Assembly (NCBI GenBank): GCA_002633025.1
Contig: NMRB01000589.1
Coordinates: forward strand, 17,805-81,804
Direction of reading: 5' to 3'
DNA length: 64,000 bases
Source: Notospermus geniculatus
Taxonomy: Eukaryota; Nemertea; Pilidiophora; Heteronemertea; Lineidae
Shown here: positions 32,589 through 45,004 of the stretch, in pieces
Layout of the letters: each line of letters starts with the position of its first letter
How positions within the stretch are numbered: position 1 is the stretch's first letter
Position numbers and translations under genes: made by a program
Notes under the pieces: generated by a model
Told to the model about the DNA's origin: nothing
What the model saw: the letters and a program-made list of their open reading frames with translations, nothing else
The model's database searches: none

Positions 32589-33492
32589 TATGACGAAAGC
32601 AAATATCAAGATCAATAGCTGAACACCTTTTCAAGTCACCGAAGGCTTCAGTATAAAATACAAGGTCACTGTACTGATTTACGAAACCCAAGGGACCGGA
32701 GTTCAAAGTCACTGACTACTAAGAACCTCCAGGAAATTTACCTATGGGAAATACACAATGGAAGAAGAACCAGTTGCATCAGTGGAAGGATCAAGGTACA
32801 GAACCAGTCCTTCAGATATTTGATCCCATAATTGTCTACAAATCTAAGAGTCTCGCTAATCTTGTACTTTATCTGTTAATTCTTGTTATGCCTACACCGT
32901 TCTTTGTCTGTCATCATCGTCTGACATACGTCACATGACTCTTCCACGAAAACATCTTTGATCTAAGATTTATCGACGGAATCATCGCCATTGTATCCTA
33001 AGACTGTATCGTATCAAACGCACGTTGTCCTTAAGAAAAATATCAAATCTTTTCTGCGCACTGCACTGCTTTGTAAGACTTCAAAACAATATCATACTCG
33101 CAAAAAATATCAGAATTCACGGAGCGAATAAGAAGTTCACGTCCTCCGACTCCATTATGGGCAATTAGTCCTCTGTATTTTGGATATTGATTCATATTTG
33201 CTTTTATCCGTCATTAGATAAGACGTGGAAAGACGACGCACGTTTACGACTCATCGTAGCATTTTTGTCTCCTTTTTTGCTTGTCTCTGTATGTAGCATC
33301 GTGTCCTACATTATTGGGAAATTTTCAATGGCTTTAGATTTTATGAGCTTAAAGTCAAAGCATGACCTTGGATTTTATTGAACAGATATCCTTGTCATCT
33401 TAGGTGAGTCACTTCGCCAACTCCAAGGACCCAATTAGTATGAAATGCAGGTTGCAGGTTGACCTGCAGGCAGTAGTATTTGCAATACATTT
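32589..33492. other. No gene seen
   Basis: AT-rich. No supported gene. Confidence 0.5.
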
Positions 33493-33872
33493 GATCTTCT
33501 CCCTACCACCCTAGCTCGAACGAGGATCTTCTCCCTACCACCCTAGCTTTTACAAGGATCTTCTCCTTACCACCCTAGCTCAAACGGGAATCTTCTCCCT
33601 ACCACCCTAGCTTTTACAAGGATCTTCTCCCTACCAACCTAGCTCAAACGAGGATCTTCTCCCTACCTCAAATGAAGATCTTTTCCCCACCACCCTATAT
33701 AGCTTAAACGAGGATCTTCTCGCTAACACCCTAGCTCAAACAACGATCTTCTCCCTACCACCCTAGCTCAAACGACGATCTTCTCCCTACCACCCTAGCT
33801 CAAAGGAGGATCTCAGCTTCTTCTCCCTACCACCTAGTTCAAACGAGGATCTTTCCCTACCACCCTAGCTCA
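33493..33872. repeat. 32-bp minisatellite
   Basis: About twelve units of GATCTTCTCCCTACCACCCT + agctcaaacgag, with some deleted units. Two variant types (agctcaaacgag and agcttttacaag) alternate in the first third. Confidence 0.92.
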
Positions 33873-34261
33873 AACAAGAACAGACATCGTGAAGGAAGGG
33901 ATCTATCGCACAACCAGTACCCGGTACCCTGAAGCCACCTGAGGTTTGTACTCTCCACCAGTGAGACCAGCTTTTTCCATGGCTCATTATCCTGGGAGAT
34001 CAGTGGGCGTACTGATATAGTTCTAATGGTATGTTGGCCTTGTTACTGGGGAAAAAAATGATCATACGCAGTGTACCTTGTACACATGTCCTTGAGCGGA
34101 GATGATTGGCTTGCTGTACTAACAGAGCAACACATGGTGCACATTCGCTAACATGGTTTGGCAATTTCTTCAGAAGCTTTACTAGCTCCAGGATGGTAGC
34201 ACGACTTATGCGTTAAAGACTGAAGTACATGTATCTGACAGCCAGATCCAGCATCTCTTGA
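33873..34261. other. No gene seen
   Basis: No supported feature. Confidence 0.5.
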
Positions 34262-34812
34262 GAAGCCCTGATAGCCGAGTGGTTATCATGTCCGCTTAGG
34301 AAGTGGTGGGGTCGGGTTCGAAACCAGCCCAGGCCATATGGAATCCTCAGCCTGTTGCATAGGACAAGAAGCTGTGGTGCCTTGTACATGTACCTCGTGC
34401 CTTTGCAAGGGCAAGTAAAAGACCCCATCCAAGTGAGGAACATGAGTAGCTTCAGCTGGCCTGTTGCATACTTACGAGGGCCAATAATGCTTTGGCCTTC
34501 GACCCAAATATTTGTCGGATGGGACTGTAAGTTTGGCGACTTCAACCTTCTGCCTTTGCAAGGGCAAGTAAAAGACCCATCCAAGTGAGGAACATGAGTA
34601 GCTTCAGATGGCCTTTTCCATACTTACCAGGGCCAATAATGCTTTGGTCTTTTACTCCTCAGACGTCCGTCGAACAGGACAGTAAGTTTGGTCCCTTCAA
34701 CCTTCTGCCTTTGCAAGGGCAAGTAAAAGATTCCATCCACGAGTAGCTTGAGATGGCCTCTTCCACACTTACCAGGGCCAATAACACTTTGGCTTCGGCC
34801 CTGATGGAAAGA
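34262..34812 (+). mobile_element. SINE-A followed by two tandem body copies
   Basis: One full head (A box TAGCCGAGTGG, B box GGTTCGAAACC) and body, then the body segment starting tgcctttgcaagggcaag is repeated at 34398, 34551 and 34706 (period 153-155). The repeated units include a non-SINE insert (agtttggcgacttcaacctt). Confidence 0.88.
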
Positions 34813-35346
34813 CACAAAGACAATCCAGCATGTCCTTAAGTAATGAAATCAACCAGATTGCCATAAGATGATGGGTAGACCCTGGTCATAGTGGGATTGT
34901 TCAAACAGGCAGGCATCGGTCCCTGGACATCGGTGGCCTTTCGTCGTGTCAAGGAATCACACCCAGAAGAACCATTATTCAGATTCGGTGGATCCGACTT
35001 TTAGCCGTAGTACTCCACAGATAATTCTGAGCCATTTGATATTGTTTGGTGGTTTGTAAGATCGGTGATGTATTGGTCATTTGAGAAGAACTGAGAAAAT
35101 TTGGCCGAAAACATTTAGTGTAGAATTGTGATTTCAAGTGATGGACAAGAATATCTTTTATGGCGCCCCAGAATTTGAGCTGGCTTCTCGTATTTTTGTG
35201 GGAGCGGGGACCAGCCCCAATTTAGTTAGCCTAGCTCTATAATCTAAGCCCAGCCGAGATTTAGCTTTAGGGGCTTGCAAGCAGCACCTTTCCAAGGTGT
35301 TCCCACTTCGCCCTTTCCCCGTTCGCTTTCCAATGGTTGGGGTTAG
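34813..35346. other. No gene seen
   Basis: No supported feature. Confidence 0.5.
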
Positions 35347-35470
35347 CAGGCATGGATCAGGGGGGGGGGGATTCCTCCCCTTTCTGCCAACAAATCTGTA
35401 AAATCGACCATGAAATTCTGAAATTTGGAGCAGTGCACCCCCTCTTTTCCAGAGTCATGGATCCGCCCCT
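35347..35470. mobile_element. hAT-like MITE, short
   Basis: Right end catggatccgcccct, left end caggcatggatcagg plus G run. Flanks share GGTTAG (35341-35346 and 35471-35476), probably the rest of an 8-bp duplication. Confidence 0.7.
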
Positions 35471-36083
35471 GGTTAGCTATAGGGTTTGTATTTGAGGGAA
35501 TGGGAAGGGGCAAAACACAAATACCGAATATCAATATTTTGATAGATTATGAAAGTTTGCACACTATGCCTTTAATATTAATTACTGGAATTCATTATGT
35601 GAAGTGTGATGTACTCCCTGTAACCCCAAACTTTAACATCTACCGCTATCTAACGCAGCGGTCCACGCGGCATACTTCAAAGTACACACCATCAGCATGA
35701 AAATTTGATTTGCATTTGATTAGAAAAATGGATTAAATCCCACTCAAACATTATATGAGCAACTGGAAGTTAGATTAATGGGGAATCATAATAGCCACTG
35801 GGATGATGAAGCCACCTGTGGGTTGTTCCGCCGTCTTTGGGGATCATCACGACAGATACTGGCTCATTTTTCATGTCGCGTTACCCAAAACAGGTCACAG
35901 GTTTTGGTGGAAAAAGGAACTTAGCACCTTATGAAATGCCAAAATGGATAGGAATGCCGATCACACTTTGGGGTATGAAAGTATGGTAGACTGTTCCAAG
36001 TGTAGCGGCAGGGTGCTGGGAGCGTCTGACCAGCAACAGCGATCTGACAAAATACATGGCACCCTGATTAATTTCTTTGTTCT
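35471..36083. other. No gene seen
   Basis: No supported feature. Confidence 0.5.
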
Positions 36084-36286
36084 AAAGGGGCTGTTCATTT
36101 TCGTCAATTGAGGAATCTGAGTTGTGATCCTTGAGAAAATGGAGAAAGCTATGAAGCTGCAAATTGCAGCAATTATTCTGTACAGCACAACAAATAATCC
36201 CTGCAATTTGCAAGTGCATAGCTTTTTCTGTTTTCCCAAGGATCGTACCTCAGATTCCTCAAGCGACGAAAACGAACAGCCCCTTT
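36084..36286. mobile_element. Foldback MITE with about 88-base arms
   Basis: AAAGGGGCTGTTCATTTTCG at the left pairs with the complement of AAAGGGGCTGTTCGTTTTCG at the right. Pairing continues through GAGGAATCTGAG, GATCCTTG and TGCAAATTGCAG with few mismatches. A central spacer of about 25 bases remains. Confidence 0.88.
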
Positions 36287-36382
36287 GGGGTGTCCTGCCA
36301 ACGCATTATCCAGAGGTATTCAGAGTAGCATTTGCTGCAACTGCATGATGGCATTTAATTGTTTTGGATTTTTTTACATACA

Positions 36383-36570
36383 TAAGGTGGTGCCAAGGCA
36401 TTGTTGGTTGTGGTAAGTACGGAAGAGGCCATCTCATGCTAGGCTTACTCAAGTTCCTCTCGGATGGGGTTTTTTACTTGCCCTTGCAAAGGCACAAGGT
36501 ACAAGGCACCACGGCTTACTGTCCCATGCAATGGATGTGAAGAGCCAGGGATGATTAAATGCATGAAACT
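36383..36570 (-). mobile_element. SINE-A, head truncated
   Basis: Body only. It stops at gccagggatgattaa before the B box. Donor-like GTAAGTACGG is kept. Confidence 0.82.
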
Positions 36571-37677
36571 GCACCAGTGGTGGCATGTCATTTCAGCCCG
36601 CCAGCTGATACAATCAGTGCCATCCACCCCGGTGGAAAAAACTCCTATAGCCATCACTTTAAATGCATGAGGTGTCGTCATACATGTACCGATCGAAAAA
36701 AAGACGCGAAAATTGATATCGATTTTAAATTGGACACATTAAACGCATCAACACATGTGGGGTGGTCATAAAAGGTGGAATTTGATGGAATTACACAATC
36801 CAGCAATTTCGCGGGATTAAATCAGGAACTGTGAGATGTGGAAGTAATTGGTAGAACAAGGTGGATGAATTTTTTATGAAACTCTACATGAAGAAGAATT
36901 GGTTTTTTCTTCGTTGTTTGGTTTCCTCGTGCTCAACATATAAAGAAGATACTCTAGTTTCGTGTTTTTAACACACCTTCATTACAAGGTGGTGAGACCG
37001 CCTCCATCGTAATACGCATTGAGTACGACAATAGGCCTCTTGGAGTAAAAGGCCAAGGCGGAGTAGGGCGGGGAGGATTGAATTTAGTTGACCGCATGTT
37101 GTAAATGATCAGACTATGAATGACTTGTGGTTTGGTATTTATCCTTGCGGCGTTCGGCCGTCAGTAGGAGTTGAATGAAATTGACCACGTGGACTAGATC
37201 GCCCGAAAAGGCCTAGACGTCTTGAGCGGTGCAGACACCGTGCGGCCCAGCGATTGGTCATCCGTGGTGAATGAGCTGAAAGACCCTTTGTGTACCTATT
37301 GCAGGGGCGGTGCGTTCAGTGTCCGCCTTGAATATCTGAAAGGTGTGTTAAAAACATGAAACCAGAGTATATCACTATGGATGGAACTGGGCTGTCAGGG
37401 TGGCAGAGTGGAAACATCTGGAGCTGTCACCACTGAGATTCCGGGTGTGAGCCACAGTTGGACTCATTCTTCGTGAGACAAACATGGCAATCTTTTCGAC
37501 AGTACAAGTTTTCTCAAGTGAACTCCAAATTCAGCTAGGGCCTCGAATTTACTTTACAAAATAGGGTCTGGAGCTCCAAACACTGGACCGAATTAGGATA
37601 CCTGGGTATCTTCTTTCTTTTAGAAAGATGCTCCATCCATTGCTATGATGAGCAGTTTGGGCTCTGGATAGTGGACG
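36571..37677. other. No gene seen
   Basis: About 1.1 kb, moderately GC-rich after 37000. The phrase gtttttaacacacctt (36964) and its complement aggtgtgttaaaaac (37340) are inverted, about 390 bases apart, and may bound another element. Confidence 0.45.
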
Positions 37678-37944
37678 TACAGTACGTTGCAAAATTGACC
37701 TCCCTTCCGCGCCGCGCATCATCCGCAAACGACATGCAGAGTCATGCGCATACCGTCGTCGTATTTTCCGCGGACATCACGCGCCGTCATGAAAGACACG
37801 TAGCAAAGACGTAACGTCATTCGACCGTGGTGTGCGAACGTGACGAAGAAGAGACGCGTGACGCACCGTACCATACGCAATGACGTGAAGCCTACCGTCC
37901 ACGTGATGTTCGCGGAAGGTATGCAAATTGTGCGACATACTGTA
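37678..37944. mobile_element. CpG-rich TA-flanked MITE (W)
   Basis: Ends TACAGTACGTTGCAAAATTG and the complement of TACAGTATGTCGCACAATTT with TA borders. The interior is dense in CG dinucleotides (acgtcat, cgtgacg, gcgccg), unlike its neighbours. The CAGTA start resembles families B and L. Confidence 0.78.
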
Positions 37945-37978
37945 CGTTTGTGCGTTTTTTGCCACCCTGTATATAGCG

Positions 37979-38056
37979 TTATTCTTTGCATTGAAACTAT
38001 TCCAAGAAACTATTCTAAAGAAAACTATTCTTTGCATTGAAACTATTCCAAGAAAT
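37979..38056. repeat. 46-bp direct duplication
   Basis: tattctttgcattgaaacta plus ttccaagaaa occurs twice in succession. Confidence 0.85.
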
Positions 38057-38440
38057 CCAATATCTCAGATTTACTCCCCTTTGAATTTGATGACTCAATC
38101 GCCCGGATTTGTCATCAATTGAAGAAAATGACTTGTCGTAGACTGGTCCAAAATATAAAGACTCGCTCATGAATTATTGAACTGATGTAGAAACAAATAT
38201 GTTGAAATGCGTTTATCAATTACATCTTCATGCCAATTCACTTGACTTGACAAGCATGCAACGTCATGTGACTATCCTAATGGGCAGCGCAGCCACGCAT
38301 GAGATGACCTTGAAAGCAGTCAATACTACGATACTATGACAAGTTAATTGATATCTTAGATATGTATCATGCGTTCTCCCTGCAAGAATTTCAGAACTTG
38401 ATACTGTTGATGCTTTCTCGTGTACCGTGTAAAGGAACAT

Positions 38441-38605
38441 AGTATTTGTATTACATTTTTCGTCAGCGCCAAAGCCATAGCATTATTGGCCCTGGTACGT
38501 ATGGAAGAGGCCAACTCAAGCTACTCATGTTCCTCACTTGGATGGGGTCTTTTACTCGCCCTTGCAAAGGCACAAGGCATAAGGCACCACGCTTACATCC
38601 CATGC
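38441..38605 (-). mobile_element. SINE-A, head replaced by family X
   Basis: Ends abruptly after accacgcttacatccc. Family X starts within a few bases (38610), so X probably inserted here or the head was deleted. Confidence 0.83.
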
Positions 38606-38609
38606 CGTA

Positions 38610-38900
38610 GATATGTCATGTATCCTTATTAGATGTACCTATGATAAAAATTTGGAGACGATCCAGTCAGTAGTTCAGGAGTTATTGCACTTTTTGTGTT
38701 TTCGGTTTTGGCCACCTAGTGGCCAATCCAAGAATCGAATCAGACCAAAACTTGTTTTCATAGGTCATCTGACCGAGGTTTACACATGTACAGAGGTTCA
38801 GGTCAATAGCCCCAGCGGTTACGAAACGTGCCCTGCTAACGGACGACGACGACGGACGATGGACACCGCATGACGACAAAAGCTCACAGGCGAGCTAAAA
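38610..38900 (+). repeat. Interspersed repeat family X, copy 2
   Basis: Matches copy 1 from tatgtcatgtatccttatta onward. CTCF-like GCCACCTAGTGG at 38711-38722. Ends with the agctcacaggcgagctaaaaa hairpin. Confidence 0.85.
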
Positions 38901-40775
38901 ATGGCAAACTTTTACCAGGATTTCCCCTAAGATTCAGGTGCAACACAAGAACCCCCCAAAGTGACTATATACAGATTGGACAGGACACCAGTCTTACGAA
39001 GGTGTGGAGGGATAAAGAGTCACCTAACACATATAGTCACGCTTTAAGAGTCAAGTGCGACTAGAGAACCCCCCAAAGTGATTAATCTTTTTCAAATCCA
39101 GAGGGGACCCTATGCCCCTTAGACAATATCACCCTCCTTCATTACCACCCATTCCACGATCACTTCATACCACTTAACTTTTTCTAATCCTCCTTAAATG
39201 TCTTCTACATTAAAAGGTGACAGCCCACCTCATTGCTTTAATTACACCGTGATAAACACGATGCCGGCAGCTTATTGCGTGACAAGTAAAATTACATTCC
39301 AACATGTGGTTCAAATGCTTCGTTCAACTCTTTAATCCAGTGAGGGACTAATCACGCAATATCAATAAAACCTCACAACTGTAATCGAGGTTCGTCGTCA
39401 ACGTCAATTTTTCTTCTTTGATGGCGCATGATATATTCAATACTTTTTCAGAGCAGCATGTTGGTGCTTTGTAGAGGTCATAAGACAAAATAGTGAGGCG
39501 AGTAGCGTTCAACAACTGAAGACAGGGAGTTACTGATTGCATTTGGTCCATTCGTCAAACTGACAGCGAGTGTCTGTAAACTGGTGACTTTGGAGAGATT
39601 TCACCCAGATGCAACACTTTTATCACAGATTGGTGCCTACATGTACCTTTATTCCGCGACTCTATCGGTATCAAAACGCGATCAGTACACTCAAAAAAGT
39701 TTTTGGCCTATACTCATGCTACTGAACAACTGAACAACTGACACAACAACTATCGTTCCCAGGCAGGCCATGGGTGGCTCCGAAGACAGAGATAGAATGG
39801 CCAGGGCTCCACAACTTAGGATTCCAGCCTGAAGATGAAGCAATGGGGAGGTAGCCAAATTTTTTCTACCATTTGATGGCGCTGCAACCGTATCCACTTT
39901 TCCACTGTGACGTCATAAGAAACGTCAACGTCACACTGCCGTGACGTTGTGGCTTCATGCTCGCACCTCACATTGCCACGGAGATGACGTCCTCAAGACA
40001 ATGGAAAGGCCTGATACGGTCGCAGCGACATCTTTCCGTGGAGAAGTGACGACCCCCTCATTCTCACACAAAGGACCCCTTTAAGACACAAGACTGTCAA
40101 CTGTGGATTTGATCACTAAATGCTGAAGGGCAGGACAGGACATGATAGGGCAGAACCGCAGATTTCAAGAACACCAAATTTTATCAGACAGCAACAAAAC
40201 CAACATTACGATTTTCTGAGTCATGATACAAGAAATATCAGACCCAGACTCCACTGACACCAACAAAGGAAATTAACACTTATTGACTAAGTGACTATAA
40301 TATCCTTCTTTTGTTTCGCAACCATTACACGTTTGTTCCAGTGAAACAATTATCGTCAACTTATGCTGCGGATAACGTCAATGGTTAATCGTGGCGAAGA
40401 GATATGCTACTAGAAGTGACAACAGTTGGCTATATTGAGTTTTTCCTTCACTGCAATCTATCGATGATTTTGCGTGCCGCGTTTATGCTGTCATTGTTGC
40501 GAAGTGTTAGTCATTGATTGTGGAATTCCCGAAGCACAAATCNTGAGAATTTGCATCAAGCTTTTTGGAACGCCACACCAATCTGGTTGTAATTAGATTT
40601 AATTCTACTCTGAGAATTTTTTAATCTGCAATCCTTTCATTAATCAAGTTGCCAACTTCTGTCACCAATATACCTTTTTTCTTTGTAATGGAAGGATGCT
40701 AGCGTTAGTTCTACGATACTTGTCAAAAAGTTACTGTTCGTTCTCACCATTGGCGTACCGGGCATATTCTTTCTG
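38901..40775. other. No gene seen
   Basis: About 1.9 kb. AGAACCCCCCAAAGTGA is present twice (38948 and 39065). A TGACGT-rich patch lies at 39908-39990. A single N is at 40543. Confidence 0.5.
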
Positions 40776-40828
40776 AGATCTGTAGGCCTACCACCCTTCA
40801 TTGGTAAATAGTAATATCTCCACCAGTA

Positions 40829-41073
40829 TAGACCGTTCTCAAATTGATGTAAACGACAAAGATCTGTGCACTTCCACCGAAATCTCAACCATAACCTCAG
40901 TCTGAACCTGAACGACGTGACAAAGACAACCCCACGACAGTGACTTTGAAGACGTTGCACCAGGGTCAACCATTGCTAAATCATAGACTGCGTCACATCA
41001 CCGGGTTTCAGATCGAGGTACTGGTTGAGATTTCGGCGGAAGGGCACAGATCTGCAAATTTGAGAATCGTCTA
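40829..41073. mobile_element. MITE family A, copy 4
   Basis: Left end TAGACCGTTCTCAAATTGAT. The right end is slightly mutated (gagaatcgtcta). Inserted next to a host phrase that is repeated at 41092-41134. Confidence 0.88.
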
Positions 41074-41132
41074 TTGGCCACCTTCTAATTCTCAGATCTG
41101 TAGGCCTACTACCCCCCACTGGTAAATGGTAA

Positions 41133-41509
41133 TACCATAGAGTCGGTTCTATAACATCAATGCATTATATGCCGAAGTCCCGCCCCAGTTTACTATGTCT
41201 GAGCCCGGTTTCCCGCCTGCATTGATTGACCAATGGCGCACAGGAGAAGGCCTGGTCAGTTTCTTGCAAATAAGACATGAGGTGGTGGGATATCACTAGG
41301 CCTATGTTGTCAGTCAAATGCCGCCGTATACATGGTGAAATGGATCTGCATTCCATGAAACCACAATTCGTAATACCGCCTAGTACTGACGGCCTATTCA
41401 AATCCCCGTCACGAATGTCAGTCTTGACCAACATGTGACCAGTACGTAGTAAAATGGGCGTTGCTAATCTTGAATTTTGGATTGATGTTATAGAACCGAC
41501 TCTACGGTA
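41133..41509. mobile_element. TA-inserted MITE family M
   Basis: Ends TACCATAGAGTCGGTTCTAT and the complement of TACCGTAGAGTCGGTTCTAT, 377 bp. An uninterrupted paralogue of its insertion site lies at 40800-40830 (see findings). Confidence 0.9.
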
Positions 41510-42756
41510 TCTCCACCAGTACACTGCTTCACATCAAAAATATTTATAAATATTTATAGCTTTTATTTATACTTTGGCACCAGATGTTATGAAGGGTAAC
41601 ATCGCCACCAAAGAAGAAGACTGTACCGACAGCAGTACAAAGCTTCCCAGTGTAACAGACTGACACACAGACAAACGGACACACAGACACCACCTCTCCA
41701 GTTTACCCCATTCTACAAGCTGGCATCACCAGCTCAGATAAAATACAGAACTTTGTTCAAAGCTACCTTCACAACATATCACTGGTTACGTGACAATGAA
41801 TCGTCAGCGTGTTCAGACAACCCAAGGCCACCAGACAAAGCCCGTCTTTGTCGGGAAGGACGTGATAGAAAAAAAGAAGCGACAAAAAACAAAGATATTT
41901 TCCTCTTTGTTACCAAACTCTAAAAGATACCTTAAACATGTTGAACGAAGGATACATATGGAACATAATCCCCTTGGCAAACTGACAAAGGATGTTTTTT
42001 TGTAGCCTGAAGCAGGAGGCTGGGTGATTTCCGATCGTTAGAGAGACTGGAACACATGTTGATTCCTTTTTGTGTGAGGGTAAAAAACCAATACAACAGT
42101 CGTTCATTGTCCATTGCTTTGTCCGTGAGAAGACAGCGCATCTCACCCTGGGTGTTGCTTTGATTGTATGGCCTGTTGTGACAGGCTACAGGTTTTTGTT
42201 CTTGCCACGAGGTTTCCATTATTTTTATTATTGCTGACAATACGGCAGATCAAATGTCAAATGACGTGACATTTCATCAACAAAATCTTGCAAAAACTAC
42301 ACAGCAAGAAAAGGAACCTGAACCTGATGTAGAGGAAACAGGCCTGTAGTCAGATCCAGCTGTATCCAGGGACGATGCCTGCCGCTTATGCCCCCATCAC
42401 ACTGAGCTAGTCCTCAGTACCTTCTTGAAAATGTTGCTGAATGGGCTCAAAGTGTGTGCGAATGTAGTGGACATAGTGGCAACTTTTTACAGTCTTTACG
42501 AACTTCATGGCTGGGGTCGGACGGGAAGGGTGCTCCAGCACTTCGAGGCATTATGTCACCAACATTAGTACAAGTTCTAGCCCGTTTTACGATTTTTTAG
42601 GACAGGACAGGATGTTTTGAGCACTACTTTAGTGTGACAGTACCTTTAGGACAATCCGGCAACGACCAGGTTCTACCCGAGATCTTTGCCATGTTCTTGA
42701 TTTCATTACTTGAGGACAAGCTGGATTGTCTTTGGTTCCTTCCTTCACAATTGAGC
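41510..42756. other. No gene seen
   Basis: A Lys-rich 71-residue ORF (41790-42005) has no recognisable motif and is left out. Confidence 0.45.
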
Positions 42757-42987
42757 CAGAGCATTTATTATTGGGACTGGTAAGTACGGAAGAGGCCATC
42801 TCAAGCTACTCATGTTACTCACTTGGATGGGGTCTTTTACTTGCCCTTGTAAAGGAACAAGTTACAAGGCACCACGGCTTACTGTCCCATGCGACGGACT
42901 GAAGAGCCAGGGATAGTGTCCCATATGGCCCGGGCTGGATTCGAACCCAAGACCTGCCGCTTGCTACGTGGACGTGAACCCCCAGGC
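42757..42987 (-). mobile_element. SINE-A
   Basis: actggtaagtacgg donor-like block, B box ggattcgaacc. The head is cut after ctacgtggacgtgaac. Confidence 0.86.
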
Positions 42988-43140
42988 TTGTCCTTGCAAA
43001 GGCACAAGGCACCAAAGCTTATTACAGTCCTATGCAGTGGGCTGGAGAGAAGGGGACGATTAATCCCACATGGCCCAGGCAGGATTCAAACCGGACCTGC
43101 TGCTTGCTAAGTGGATAACCACTAAGGCTTTCGAAGCTCC
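42988..43140 (-). mobile_element. SINE-A head-side fragment in tandem
   Basis: Starts mid-body (ttgtccttgcaaaggcacaa) and ends at the head (tcgaagctcc). It follows the previous copy head to tail. Confidence 0.82.
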
Positions 43141-43600
43141 TCCCTCAGATCCGATGATCAAAGGTATGGATGACTTCCCATTTCTTCTCTGCTGCATGAA
43201 ATTTGCGTCAAGTCGTCACGTCGAAATCTCCAGGACAATGATCTCGCACCCGCAGCAGGCCATCCACCACCCGATCACCACTTACTACACATCGGAAACA
43301 ATCCTCGTAGAGATTTTTTCCCACGTCTGGTTCATCTGGTCGATTTCCTGAGCTCCTTAATGTAAATGACCCAGTAATCAGTGCCACTTGCCAAAGCCTT
43401 ATCAGGATATTACTTGTAATAAATCAATGCATGGGTACAGATCAGTTGACGCTAATGAGCTTTTGGCTGCCAAAATTTTTTTCGAAGGTTATCATCCACT
43501 ATTGACATTTTTTCTTAAGATATTAGCATTGATGCTTGGCGCAGATGTTTAGATTAAGCGGTGTATGTGTGTGCATGTGATTGCTCACTTGGTAGCAAAT
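43141..43600. other. No gene seen
   Basis: No supported feature. Confidence 0.5.
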
Positions 43601-43828
43601 GGAGCCCTGATAGCCGAGTGGTCATCACGTCCGCTTTGCAAGTGGCAGGTCCCGGGTTTGAATCCAGCCTGGGCCATTTTGTGTTTAATCATCCCTTGCT
43701 CTTCATGTCCATCACATGGGACAGTAAGACGCGGTGCCTTGTACCTTGTGCCTTTGCAAGGGCAAGTAAAAGACCCCATCCAAGTGAGGAACATGAGTAG
43801 CTTGAGATGGCCGCTTCCATACTTACCA
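43601..43828 (+). mobile_element. SINE-A, best tRNA head
   Basis: ggagccctga at 43601, A box TAGCCGAGTGG at 43611-43621, B box GGTTTGAATCC at 43656-43666. The body ends at atacttacca, so the final tail block is missing. Confidence 0.9.
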
Positions 43829-44084
43829 AAGGGAGACATTTAAGAACCTTTTTTGGCAACTGGGAAAGCAACTGTAATTATCTCATTCCAACCCCCTCAT
43901 GGACCATCATTGGAAAAGAGCAAAGGAGACATTAGTCAGACCTTTTTTTCCTTAGATATGTAGAGGGACTGTTATGATTAATATATTACCCCTGGCCATG
44001 GACCATCATGACCAGGAGAGCTTAGGGTGGAAACCTTTTTTTCAATCTTTTTATTTGGAAGCCTTGTGAGAATTTTCCCAGTGT

Positions 44085-44370
44085 ATTGGATCAGATTTTT
44101 CCGTCATGACCGAAGCCAAAGCATCATTTGCCCTGGTAAAGTATGGAAGAGGCCATCTCAAGCTACTCATGTTCCTCACTTGGATGGAGTCTTTTACTTG
44201 CCCTTGCAAAGGCACAAGGTACAAGGTACCATGGCTTGCGATGGATGTGAAGAGCCACGGATGATTAATCCAATATGGCCCGGGATTCGAACCTGGGACC
44301 TGTCGCTTGCTAAGCGGACATGATAACCACTTGGCGTTGACGTGACAACACCAGGCTATCAAGTCTCTTC
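44085..44370 (-). mobile_element. SINE-A with small head insertion
   Basis: The head is interrupted by gttgacgtgacaacacc between cacttggc and aggctatcaag. The donor-like site is changed to GTAAAGTATGG. Confidence 0.86.
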
Positions 44371-44693
44371 AACCCAATGGTTGGCTCCTTTCCCAGTGTG
44401 ATCTTTAGTCCTTGAAAGTCTAAACTAATCTCACCTCATTTTACCTCCTAAGAAAAAATGTAACATTCTCATCAGTAGCATAACAATTCGAAAGTATTTC
44501 ATGACTTTCTAATGGTTAACAAATCCACATAAAACATTCATAACAAATTTGTACAGAATGTTGGTTCAGTGCATTTAATAGTCCAAAGCTACATGGTTTA
44601 TTATGTTCATACGCAAACAGCTAATGGTAAATTTCTATTGCTGTTATGAATCCCAAATGTACATTGCAACAATTAAGGAATCATTAAGAATAG
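44371..44693. other. No gene seen
   Basis: AT-rich up to the gap. Confidence 0.5.
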
Positions 44694-44942
44694 NNNNNNN
44701 NNNNNNNNNNNNNNNNNNNNNNNNNNNNNNNNNNNNNNNNNNNNNNNNNNNNNNNNNNNNNNNNNNNNNNNNNNNNNNNNNNNNNNNNNNNNNNNNNNNN
44801 NNNNNNNNNNNNNNNNNNNNNNNNNNNNNNNNNNNNNNNNNNNNNNNNNNNNNNNNNNNNNNNNNNNNNNNNNNNNNNNNNNNNNNNNNNNNNNNNNNNN
44901 NNNNNNNNNNNNNNNNNNNNNNNNNNNNNNNNNNNNNNNNNN
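44694..44942. other. Assembly gap
   Basis: 249 Ns, followed by a run of 27 G. The homopolymer probably stopped the assembly. Confidence 0.99.
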
Positions 44943-45004
44943 GGGGGGGGGGGGGGGGGGGGGGGGGGGTCATGGCCCCCAACCCCCCTCTGGATCCGCA
45001 CCTG
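44943..45004. mobile_element. hAT-like MITE, right end only
   Basis: Ends cccctctggatccgcacctg. The left part is in the gap. Confidence 0.7.

Noticed and set aside
33493-33872. CRISPR array
   Set aside because: 32-bp units are contiguous with no unique spacers. It is a minisatellite in animal DNA.
43601-43675. tRNA gene in SINE-A head
   Set aside because: Same head recurs about twenty times with a fixed non-tRNA body.
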